DNA from: CAIYRG01 sp964446945 | Lineage (GTDB): Bacteria; Pseudomonadota; Alphaproteobacteria; Micropepsales; Micropepsaceae | DNA: 64,000 bases | Direction: 5' to 3' | Assembly (NCBI GenBank): GCA_964446945.1 | Contig: CAYUQO010000002.1 | Location: 391,669 to 455,668 of the forward strand | Part shown: piece by piece, positions 32,686 to 40,628 of the stretch | Numbering within the stretch: the stretch's first letter is position 1 | Layout of the letters: every line of letters begins with the position of its first letter | Notes under the pieces: generated by a model | What the model was told of the DNA's origin: nothing | The model's database searches: none | Seen by the model: the letters and a program-made list of their open reading frames with translations, nothing else | Made by a program: the position numbers and the translations under genes

Positions 32686-34001
32686 AGTTGCAGTCTTTCC
32701 GATTGGAGTGATGAGAACTTGCCCAGGGGATCGACGGCTCTGCGTAGATTCCGGAACGCCGCAAGTTCCGGATAGCCTTCCATCATTTCCGGCATCATGC
32801 GTGCGTCCTTGGCCAGATAAATGCGTCCGCCATGCCGGGCCACAATCGAATCGAGCTGCGACAGGAGCCCCAATGTCCGCGGATTGGCCGGAAAATCGAG
32901 GGCGAGCGTGTAGCCTTCCATCGGAAACGACAGCATCCCACGCCCGGGACCGAGCAGCTTCAGCACTGAAAGAAATGATCCCATTCCGGCGCCCGCCACC
33001 GCCTCAAGTATTGCTGTGAGGCCGGCGACGGCCTCGCGTTTGGGAAGCACGCATTGGTACTGAAGCAAACCGTGCCGCCCATACATCCGGTTCCATTCCA
33101 GAATCGCATCGAGCGGATAGAAGAAGCGGTCATAATCGACGACGCTTTCACCGGGCCTGTTCGCCGCGTAGTACACCCGGTTGAACGCTTTCACCGTCCA
33201 CGCATTGAGTGCAAATCCCGGAAAGTCGGCCGGCAGGCGGCGCGCGTGGCGCTTGGCAAAAATGAACGGATTGTCACGCTGCCCAGCGGGCAATTCCTCG
33301 GCGCGCGCGTGTTCGCCGCAAAACAAAACCGACCGGCCAAGGTTTCGGCCGCGCGCGAGACAATCGATCCATGCGGCGCTGTATGTCCAATCCTGCAAAG
33401 CCTCGAACGCTTCCATGGTCTCTGCGAGGTCGCGCGTTCGCACGAGCTTCTGGCGGATAAACGCGCTCTCGACCTTGATCATCCGGAACACTGCGCTTCG
33501 GATAATTCCCGTCAGGCCCATGCCTCCCCTGGTCGCGGCAAACAGTTCGGGATTTTCTTCGGCAGAGCAGCGCAGCACGCGTCCGTCCGCCAGAATGAGA
33601 TCAAAACTCTCGACGTGATCGCCGAAGCTGCCGGCCTTGTGGTGATTCTTTCCGTGTACGTCCGCGGCAATCATTCCGCCGAGCGTCACGTATTTGGTTC
33701 CCGGCGTTACGGGAACAAACCAGCCGCGCGGCAGGAACGTTTCGGTAATGTCGGCGAGCATCACGCCGCTTTCCGCCTCGACCCGGCCAGTGGCTGGATC
33801 GAAATCCAATATGCGGTCGGAGTGGCACAACAGCAGCGTCGCCTGGCGATTCAATGCCGGATCACCATAGGAGCGGCCATTTCCGCGCGCGATTGCACTT
33901 CTCGCGGAGGCTACTGCGCAGCGGAGCTCAGCCTCGTCTTTGGGTGCGATTACCCGGCATTCCGTGCGGGGAAATCGCCCCCAACCCGCCAGCGTTCTCA
34001 T
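32682..34001 (-). CDS. DprE1-like FAD oxidase (decaprenylphosphoryl-ribose 2'-oxidase)
   Basis: A 439-aa VAO-type flavoenzyme. In Mycobacterium DprE1 oxidises the 2'-hydroxyl of decaprenylphosphoryl-D-ribose. The FAD-binding GNGRSYGDPALN and the segment DVHGKNHHKAGSFGDHVESF closely resemble mycobacterial DprE1, including the His that follows DxHGKNHH. The C-terminal YLAKDARM is also family-like. At the position of the mycobacterial Cys387 (context GWNICVDFP as I recall it) this protein reads GYTLALDFP, so Cys is replaced by Ala (codon 32901-32903). It is coupled by ATGA to the GtrA gene upstream and by GTGA to the DprE2-like gene downstream. Confidence 0.88.
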   Translation of the reverse strand: MRTLAGWGRFPRTECRVIAPKDEAELRCAVASARSAIARGNGRSYGDPALNRQATLLLCHSDRILDFDPATGRVEAESGVMLADITETFLPRGWFVPVTPGTKYVTLGGMIAADVHGKNHHKAGSFGDHVESFDLILADGRVLRCSAEENPELFAATRGGMGLTGIIRSAVFRMIKVESAFIRQKLVRTRDLAETMEAFEALQDWTYSAAWIDCLARGRNLGRSVLFCGEHARAEELPAGQRDNPFIFAKRHARRLPADFPGFALNAWTVKAFNRVYYAANRPGESVVDYDRFFYPLDAILEWNRMYGRHGLLQYQCVLPKREAVAGLTAILEAVAGAGMGSFLSVLKLLGPGRGMLSFPMEGYTLALDFPANPRTLGLLSQLDSIVARHGGRIYLAKDARMMPEMMEGYPELAAFRNLRRAVDPLGKFSSLQSERLQL

Positions 34002-34399
34002 CCGGCCACGCCAAACACATAGCGGCGGTCAAGCCGGTATTTCAGTGCGTATCCTGCTGTCAGGCCCATCGCCGCGCCGGCAAACCGCCAGTCCGGACTG
34101 ATCGCATTGCAGATGAGTTCGCAGCCCCAGAACAGCGCCGTGGTCGCAATGCCTGTCAATGCATAGCCGGTGAATTCGCGCATCTGCACTTCAACGCCAA
34201 ACCGCCGGTGACGAAAAATCCACACCTTGTCCAGCAGGTATTTGACGATGAGGCCGGTCGCCGTGCCGCAAGCCATCGCCAGCGGCAACGCCAAGGGCCC
34301 GCGATACAAGGCCAAATTCACCCACTGGGTGAGGAGGTTGACGACAATCGCGAAGACCGCGAAGCCCGCATACAGCGCGCACAGCACGACTGGACGCAT
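33998..34399 (-). CDS. GtrA-family membrane protein, candidate polyprenyl-phosphate-sugar flippase
   Basis: A 133-aa protein with four transmembrane helices and the GtrA signature (GTATGLIVKYLLDKVWIFRH). GtrA proteins are thought to move polyprenyl-phosphate sugars across the inner membrane; mycobacterial Rv3789, encoded beside dprE1/dprE2, is one of them. It starts immediately after the TAG stop of the HAD-UbiA gene (no gap) and its stop overlaps the DprE1-like ATG. Its position makes it the likely flippase or partner for the arabinose donor. Confidence 0.9.
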   Translation of the reverse strand: MRPVVLCALYAGFAVFAIVVNLLTQWVNLALYRGPLALPLAMACGTATGLIVKYLLDKVWIFRHRRFGVEVQMREFTGYALTGIATTALFWGCELICNAISPDWRFAGAAMGLTAGYALKYRLDRRYVFGVAG

Positions 34400-36058
34400 C
34401 TAACTCGCCGCCACTGCAATCCCCAGCACAAGCGCGCCGCACATGAGACTCACGCGATCGGCCACCGCATACACCACCGGATCGTCATGCATTTCGCCCC
34501 GATGTGTCAGCAATAAAATCCGGCTGATCCAGTAGAACAGCACCAGCGCGATCGCCCACATATATTCCGGATGATGATACAGGACCATGACCGCCGGGCT
34601 GTTGATATACAGGGCAAAGATCATGATCGCGACATACCCGCTCGCTGCTGCCATCGCTTCCAGTATCGGCAGATCGCGCTGCAGATAGCTTCGGCCGGCC
34701 AGGTCGCCGCCACCTCGCGACATCCGATCGACAATCTCGGTGCACCGCTTGACGATGGCAAGACACAGAAACAGGAAGATCGCGAAGCCGATGAACCAGG
34801 GACTGAGTGGCACGGACGCGGCCAGCGCACCACCGGCAAGACGCACGCCGTACAGACACGCCAGCGCCACCACATCGATGATGGGTTTGCGCTTTAGATT
34901 GAGCGAGTAGCCCATGGTAAGCAGGTAATAGCCGCCGAGGAGACCGACGACGCGCGCCGGCAGCACGGCGGGCGCAATCACGGCCGCAAGCAGCAGCAGA
35001 AGCGGCGCCAACGCAAGCGCGACGGGCAGCGGCAATCGCCCCGACGCCAGCGGCCGATTGCGTTTGCGCGCATGACTGCGGTCGCTTGCCAGATCCAGCA
35101 GATCATTCGTCACATAGGCGCTGGACGCGAGCAGGCTGAAGCAAAGGAACAACAGCAGCAGTGGTCCGAGCAGCGCGGCAGAAAACTGATGCCCCGCAAT
35201 GGCCGGCGCAAAGATCAAAAGATTCTTCAGCCATTGGTGCACCCGGAGCGACCGCACCAGCGGCGCCGCCGACAATCCTGGCGAATCCAGATAATGCGCT
35301 TGGGCAAATCGTTCGGCTGTGCTGGATTTCAGCCGGCGGCTCGCCCCCACGACGATGACGCCCTGCGCTGCTTCCCATACCGGAATGTCCGCCCGCGAAT
35401 TGCCGGCATAATCGAAGCCGCCTTTGCCGAACGCCTCAACCAGCGCCACGCGTTTGCGCGAACCCGACAGATTCGTCGCCCCGTCCGACGCGAATATTCC
35501 GTCGATCAATCCGACCGCCGAAGCGACACGTTCGACCAGCAAGTGATCCGATGCCGAGGCGAGATAAACCGGCCGCCCAGCGGATTTCGCGCTGTGCATG
35601 AGTTCGACGACCTCGGAATTGAATGGAAGCGTCGTGCAGTCCAGTTCCGACCCGGCGGCGAGCGCGCCCTTCAAGGCGGCTTTCCCGGAAGCGAGCCTTG
35701 GCAGCGCCGCCAGTGCCTGAAAAGGCCGGCGCGATAGCAAATCGAGGAAGCTTTCAATCAGCAGGTCGGACCTGATCAGGGTACCGTCCACGTCGACGAC
35801 GAGCGGACGTGTCTGCTCCGCAACCGCGCGCCGTCGCGCGGCGCTGCCTTCGCCCAACGTCTGCCGCAGCGGATCTTCGAAAATCGAGCCGCGTCGCCCT
35901 ACCCCAGCGTTGCGCTCCATGGCAGCGCCCGGAGCTGTGAGTGCGGTTACCGCGCTTCTGTCTCTTCCCTGCTGCATGATTCGCCTAAAAGCCGCCGTAC
36001 CGCGTGCGGTGACAGTGGAACCGCCCTCCTGTTGCGCTCCGGCCTGGGCTGCTCCCAT
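34400..36058 (-). CDS. HAD phosphatase-UbiA prenyltransferase fusion (5-phosphoribosyl-polyprenyl-phosphate synthase/phosphatase)
   Basis: A fusion of about 552 aa. The N-terminal HAD phosphatase has DVDGTLIRSD near residue 87 and YLASASDHLLVE as the second motif. The C-terminal UbiA prenyltransferase has about eight transmembrane helices, the Mg-binding NDLLDLASDRSHARKRNRPL, and the second motif RKPIIDVVALACLYGVRLAG. UbiA of this class (mycobacterial Rv3806c) attaches phosphoribose to decaprenyl phosphate, and a phosphatase then removes the 5'-phosphate; both steps would be in one polypeptide here. The N-terminus is uncertain: a TTG at 36076 and ATGs at 35974 and 35920 are alternatives. It is first in the four-gene operon. 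Confidence 0.88.
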   Translation of the reverse strand: MGAAQAGAQQEGGSTVTARGTAAFRRIMQQGRDRSAVTALTAPGAAMERNAGVGRRGSIFEDPLRQTLGEGSAARRRAVAEQTRPLVVDVDGTLIRSDLLIESFLDLLSRRPFQALAALPRLASGKAALKGALAAGSELDCTTLPFNSEVVELMHSAKSAGRPVYLASASDHLLVERVASAVGLIDGIFASDGATNLSGSRKRVALVEAFGKGGFDYAGNSRADIPVWEAAQGVIVVGASRRLKSSTAERFAQAHYLDSPGLSAAPLVRSLRVHQWLKNLLIFAPAIAGHQFSAALLGPLLLLFLCFSLLASSAYVTNDLLDLASDRSHARKRNRPLASGRLPLPVALALAPLLLLLAAVIAPAVLPARVVGLLGGYYLLTMGYSLNLKRKPIIDVVALACLYGVRLAGGALAASVPLSPWFIGFAIFLFLCLAIVKRCTEIVDRMSRGGGDLAGRSYLQRDLPILEAMAAASGYVAIMIFALYINSPAVMVLYHHPEYMWAIALVLFYWISRILLLTHRGEMHDDPVVYAVADRVSLMCGALVLGIAVAAS

Positions 36059-36198
36059 CCGGCGCTCAAACGCCAACCGAGCGGACAGTAATGTCCGCGC
36101 CTTAATGCAGTGTTGACGGAAGCCTAATCTGCGGCCGTAACGGTTGCGTAACGGTGTCCTGTTAAAGGGCCCCTTCCGCTACCGTGGAGATTCCGGGG

Positions 36199-37482
36199 AT
36201 GGGACTGGTCGAAACCATCGAAATCGCAAAGTACTCGATGGAAAAGCGCAAGCTTTATACCCGCGTCCTCCTCACCTGCTTGGTCACAACCCTGCTGTTC
36301 TCGGCAGCCCAGTTCTCGGGCTGGACGAAGTCGCTGCAGGAGCGTGCTTTTGTTGATTTCGACGACTTTCACCTCGTCGCGCGGATGCTCTGGCTGGGCA
36401 AAGTCAATAACGCCTACCACCTCCCGGATCTATTCGCATTTCAGCAATCGCTTACGGGCCTGGAAGGCTTTCTGCCTTGGACCTACCCGCCGCAATTCGT
36501 CCTGCTGCTCGCGCCGCTGGCGTTCTTGCCGCTGGGTCTGGCTTATCTGGTCTTTACCGGCGCCTCTCTCGGCGCATATCTCGCCGTCCTCAAACGCATT
36601 GCCGGCAACAGTTTCGTCCCTGTGCTGATCATCACCTTCCCGGCAATGCTCATCACCATCCGCTGCGGCCAAAACGGATTTATCACCGGGACCTTTATCG
36701 GGCTCTCGTGTCTCGCCTTTGCCAATCGCCGTGCCGTCGCTGGACTGCCGCTGGGATTGATGATCATCAAGCCGCATCTTGCAGTCGCTTTCGCGCTCTA
36801 TGCTTTTGTCAACCGGCGTTGGGGCGCGGCTTCCATCGCGGCCGCAACCGTGCTGGTGAGCATCGTTGTTGTGACGGCGCTTCTCGGCTTCGGCATCTGG
36901 CCCGCCTTCTACCGCGGTATCCATGAAGCCGGGATATTCCTTTCCGGGGGTTATTATCCGCTGTTTCGCATGGTTTCGCTGTATGCCGCGATTCGCGCAT
37001 TCGGCTTGCCGGCTGCACTCGCCATGGCGATCCAGTTGCTCGCCGCCTGTTCCGCACTTGCTGCGGTCGTTTGGGCGAACCGCCGTCTCGCGCCGCGCCA
37101 GGCGCTCGGAGTGACGGCCATGGCCTCCCTGCTCGTCAGCCCCTATGTGTATGATTACGACTTGCCGATTTTCGCCATGGGGCTGGCGCTGCTGCATGAC
37201 GACATTATCCAGTTCGCGAGCACCCGCGAGCGTCTCGGGATTTATGGCCTGATCGCGTTCAGCTCCGGCTTCGGCCTGGTAGACTCATTGCTCTTGCACG
37301 CACGCAAGTCTCCGCTCGACGCGACAGTGGACGGCGTGGTGCCGCCCGATATGGTGCCCTGGGCGCTGGCGGGGCTTACGCTCTTTGCTGCCGTCTTACT
37401 GATCTTTCGCGCCTTGCTGCGTTCCGTACCCCAGCCATTCGCCTCCGTGTTCAAACGGGCGGAGCCGATCGCTGCGCAATAA
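36199..37482 (+). CDS. GT87-family integral-membrane glycosyltransferase
   Basis: A GT-C transferase of about 427 aa with around 10-12 transmembrane helices. It matches the DUF2029/GT87 pattern: an acidic first loop (DFDDFHLVARMLW), WTYPPQFVLLLAPLAFLP, and LGLMIIKPHLAVAFALYAFV. GT87 enzymes use polyprenyl-phosphate sugars; mycobacterial AftC, an arabinofuranosyltransferase using decaprenylphosphoryl-arabinose, is in this family. Divergent placement beside the arabinose donor operon supports that role, but mannose donors are also used in GT87. The ATG at 36199 with GGAG upstream is preferred over the GTG at 36184. Its 3' end overlaps the converging GT-C gene by 87 nt. Confidence 0.85.
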   Translation: MGLVETIEIAKYSMEKRKLYTRVLLTCLVTTLLFSAAQFSGWTKSLQERAFVDFDDFHLVARMLWLGKVNNAYHLPDLFAFQQSLTGLEGFLPWTYPPQFVLLLAPLAFLPLGLAYLVFTGASLGAYLAVLKRIAGNSFVPVLIITFPAMLITIRCGQNGFITGTFIGLSCLAFANRRAVAGLPLGLMIIKPHLAVAFALYAFVNRRWGAASIAAATVLVSIVVVTALLGFGIWPAFYRGIHEAGIFLSGGYYPLFRMVSLYAAIRAFGLPAALAMAIQLLAACSALAAVVWANRRLAPRQALGVTAMASLLVSPYVYDYDLPIFAMGLALLHDDIIQFASTRERLGIYGLIAFSSGFGLVDSLLLHARKSPLDATVDGVVPPDMVPWALAGLTLFAAVLLIFRALLRSVPQPFASVFKRAEPIAAQ

Positions 37483-39444
37483 TGCATCGCGAACTGAGGT
37501 GGATCGCGGCCAGTGTTTACGGGCGAGCGTGTGCGCTCGATGCAGCGCGCCTTGGGGCGTGAGCAATCTCCGGTCACCGCATGAAATGCGTGTCATCGCT
37601 GTCCACATGCGCTGCAGCTTTCCGGCAACGCTCTCGTACTGCGCGTCATTCGGCAGGATGCCGAACGCGAGCCCCTGCTGGCGATCAAACACCGCAATAC
37701 TGTAGCGCGCGCAAAGAAATTTGAGTTCATCTTCGTCAAGCTCGCTGAGATCCAGGACCTTGGGCTTGTTGCGCAGAAAAGCATCGTTGCGAATCAAATC
37801 TTCGGCTTGCAGTAATCCCGACTTGTCGACAATAACCAGGTCGGTCGGGGCGTGCGAAATAGCAGCATAGGCGTTCGCGTAAGGCTGCACAAAATCATGC
37901 GCTTCTTTCGCATGCGCCGGCAGCAGGACCAGTGCCGCAATGACGGTGGCGGCCGCGAAGATAGTGCGCACACTGGACATCTCCTCGGTGGTGACCCGTT
38001 TTGACAGCGCGATCCAGCCATAAGCGGCCAGCAAGACCAAATTTCCCATCAGGCCATGCAGATAGCGATACCCCCAGCCGGGCCCCTGATTCGCCAAGAC
38101 GACGAACATGGCAATGAGTGAGAAGATGACGCCCGCGGTCAGATATCGAACAATCGGTTCTTCCCGCCACGCCAGTCGACAGCCGACCAGGGCCAGCGGC
38201 AGCAGGATCGGATTTTGCCAAGCCGCTAGCCGCAACACATTCATCAGCATCAAACCGGCGCTGGTCCAGTCGAAGCTCGATATCGTCGCCACCACGCGGC
38301 GCCAGAAGAACGTGATGCCGGAACCGGTCGGAAGTGGCGGCGGCAGGCCCTTCCAATCCAGAACAAGCTGCCAGTAATCCATCCAAAACAAACAGATGAT
38401 AGAGTAGCTGACAGCATAGACGAGAAACAGCCGCCATCGCCGCTCCTCCATTAGTCCCAAGATGAACGGCATTACAAACAACGGATGAAAAATCAGCTGG
38501 TGCACGCCGGTGGCCAAAAATCCGGCGCCAATCGCTCCAGCGTGGCCGATCTTGTCATCCCGCAAAAAAAACCACAGCCAGGCCAAATTCAGCGCCAGGT
38601 GCGCAGTCATTGCGTAGCTGGTCATGGCAGTAACAAGCACCTGCGATGACGTCGCCAGCAATATGGCGCTCACCAATGCAGCATCAGGGCGGTCCGCCCA
38701 TAGCCGCCGCGCAACACCAAAGATTGAAACAACAGCAAGTGCCGCCAGAAGCGGGCTGGTCCAGGCCGGGTCGGCTACGCGTCCGACGAGCGCGCGGAAA
38801 AGGGCGTTTACAGGAAGGTACAGCGATATCCAGTAACCGCCATCGGCAACGTGCATGACAAAACGTGGAGTCAGTGCGGTGGCGAATCGCTGCCACTCCC
38901 CGGCAATCGGCGCGAGCGGCATCCCGGCGCGCAAGATCGTCGCGTCGAACTCGGCCAGATTTTCATCAGGCGTCAAACGATAGCCGTGAAAGACGGCGAA
39001 GGTTCCGGCGAGCCCGCAAACCAGCACGGCCGCCGAGGTAATCGCGAGAACCAGCCGCGGTCGACCGAAAGCCGACGCCAGCGCCGGAATACGCACGCCA
39101 GGAATGCTCATGAGCGCGAATGCGCCCAGCAGAAGCCCGATAATGATCAGCCAGAAGGCATCCTGCGTCAGGAAGAAATAAGGTGCGAGCCAAACGAAGT
39201 TGCCCCTGCGCCACTGCAAATCTACGCCGGTCGCAAAGGCATATGCGCTCAAGGTGCAGACGACGATCGCCACGACACAGACGGCTGTGGCGACCCGCAG
39301 GTCGCGTGGTGCCGGCCGACACCACGCGTGAATGGGCGCAGTCACATGGTCGAGCAAACGTCTGCTTCGATGACCAACGCCTGATTGCGCCAAGCTGCAG
39401 ATCTCCTGATGCGGTTCGCGGGTCAGCGGCTGACTACATGGCAA
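37396..39444 (-). CDS. Large GT-C-type membrane glycosyltransferase
   Basis: A polytopic protein of up to 682 aa with about 11-12 membrane helices and a soluble C-terminal portion of about 170 residues. The first extracytoplasmic loop has RLTPDENLAEFDAT, the Asp-Glu motif expected of GT-C enzymes (GT39/GT83-like), and later loops contain HQLIFHPLFVMPF and GYRYLHGLMGN. Such enzymes take sugar from a polyprenyl phosphate on the periplasmic face. The acceptor is unknown. The first start is TTG at 39444, overlapping the GT4 stop by 22 nt; a later GTG near 39345 is possible, so the N-terminus is uncertain. Last gene of the 44.3-37.4 kb operon. Confidence 0.8.
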   Translation of the reverse strand: MPCSQPLTREPHQEICSLAQSGVGHRSRRLLDHVTAPIHAWCRPAPRDLRVATAVCVVAIVVCTLSAYAFATGVDLQWRRGNFVWLAPYFFLTQDAFWLIIIGLLLGAFALMSIPGVRIPALASAFGRPRLVLAITSAAVLVCGLAGTFAVFHGYRLTPDENLAEFDATILRAGMPLAPIAGEWQRFATALTPRFVMHVADGGYWISLYLPVNALFRALVGRVADPAWTSPLLAALAVVSIFGVARRLWADRPDAALVSAILLATSSQVLVTAMTSYAMTAHLALNLAWLWFFLRDDKIGHAGAIGAGFLATGVHQLIFHPLFVMPFILGLMEERRWRLFLVYAVSYSIICLFWMDYWQLVLDWKGLPPPLPTGSGITFFWRRVVATISSFDWTSAGLMLMNVLRLAAWQNPILLPLALVGCRLAWREEPIVRYLTAGVIFSLIAMFVVLANQGPGWGYRYLHGLMGNLVLLAAYGWIALSKRVTTEEMSSVRTIFAAATVIAALVLLPAHAKEAHDFVQPYANAYAAISHAPTDLVIVDKSGLLQAEDLIRNDAFLRNKPKVLDLSELDEDELKFLCARYSIAVFDRQQGLAFGILPNDAQYESVAGKLQRMWTAMTRISCGDRRLLTPQGALHRAHTLARKHWPRSTSVRDALLRSDRLRPFEHGGEWLGYGTQQGAKDQ

Positions 39445-40616
39445 GTCGCTATTTTGCCGGCGGACTGATCCAGGCAGCCCCGCAACAGCCCTGAATAGGC
39501 AGCCGCTGCACTACTCCAGGAGTAATGCTCCCGTGCAAAATTCCAACGCGTTTGACGGTCGGTCTCGGACTTCGAATTCCGCAGGAGCTGCAGCACTTCT
39601 TGCGCGAACAGTTGAGCCGTCCGTTCAGGATTATTCAGATCGACGGAAATACCCCGCAGAAAAGGCGCCGCAGCCGGGTCCGCCTGCGCCGTATCTGTGC
39701 CGCAAACGACCGGCAGCCCGCAGGCCATTGCCTCTTGTATGACGAGCGGAAAACCTTCGCCGACGCTCGGAAGAAGAACGACGTCGCTCGCCCGGTACAG
39801 CGGCGCGAGCGAAGTGCCGGAGAGAGAGCGGTAGACACGCACATTCGCCAGCTGCCAACTTGCAGGATCGATTGCCCCCCATCCGGCGAACACGAAAAGG
39901 ATGGCTGGATTGGCGCGTGCCATCCGCTCCAAAACCGCCAACCCCTTTTTTTCGACAAATCTTCCGACAAACAGCGCGATCGTAGCCTCGGCCGGCAGGT
40001 CCAGACCGGCGCGCGCTTCCGCGATTTCCTTCCTGTCGATTGGAGGCCGGAAGACTTCTGTATCGACACCGTTGAAAATCATGCTGGTTTCACGCCGCAG
40101 CCGAATGGCATCAAAGAATTTGGCCGTCGTCTGGCTAATGAACACGACGCGATCCGCGCGGCGGAGAATGGGAGAGGCGATCAGCCGGTTTCCCAGCGCC
40201 ATGAGAAACCGAAGAATCGGATTCCGGTATGGAACGACGCCGATATGTTGCACAACAATAACGGGCTTGCTGTGGGCGCGGGCGACAAGCCAGCCGAAAA
40301 TGCTGGTCATGTAAATCGCATCATGGATGACAATGACGTCGGCCGTTTTGGCTTCGGCCCACAACGCATGCCAGGCGGAGGGATAAAGAAGGGGGTAGGG
40401 AAGCTTGAGCAGTGTTTCGCAGATGTTGGATGCGGCGAGAGCACGCCGCCGGACTTCGCCACCGCCCTCGCAAGTGCCCGTGTCGCCGGTGGCGAGCCAG
40501 CTTACCGCAAAACCCGAAGACATGAGTTGCCGTGTGAGCGCATGGGCGACGATTTCGATCCCGCCGCGATGCCGCTCGAAATAGTGCGACAGCATCAGCA
40601 CTCTAATCGCGGCCAT
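39423..40616 (-). CDS. Glycosyltransferase family 4 protein
   Basis: A 397-aa GT-B-fold enzyme. The N-terminal RVLMLSHYFERHRGGIEIVA and the C-terminal donor-binding block LLPSVGEGFPLVIQEAMACG with the E-x7-E motif are typical of GT4. It would transfer a sugar from a nucleotide donor on the cytoplasmic side, for example to a lipid-linked intermediate. It lies 12 nt downstream of the GtrA-methyltransferase gene and overlaps the large GT-C gene. Specificity is unknown. Confidence 0.93.
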   Translation of the reverse strand: MAAIRVLMLSHYFERHRGGIEIVAHALTRQLMSSGFAVSWLATGDTGTCEGGGEVRRRALAASNICETLLKLPYPLLYPSAWHALWAEAKTADVIVIHDAIYMTSIFGWLVARAHSKPVIVVQHIGVVPYRNPILRFLMALGNRLIASPILRRADRVVFISQTTAKFFDAIRLRRETSMIFNGVDTEVFRPPIDRKEIAEARAGLDLPAEATIALFVGRFVEKKGLAVLERMARANPAILFVFAGWGAIDPASWQLANVRVYRSLSGTSLAPLYRASDVVLLPSVGEGFPLVIQEAMACGLPVVCGTDTAQADPAAAPFLRGISVDLNNPERTAQLFAQEVLQLLRNSKSETDRQTRWNFAREHYSWSSAAAAYSGLLRGCLDQSAGKIATCHVVSR

Positions 40617-40628
40617 AACCTGTCCTGC

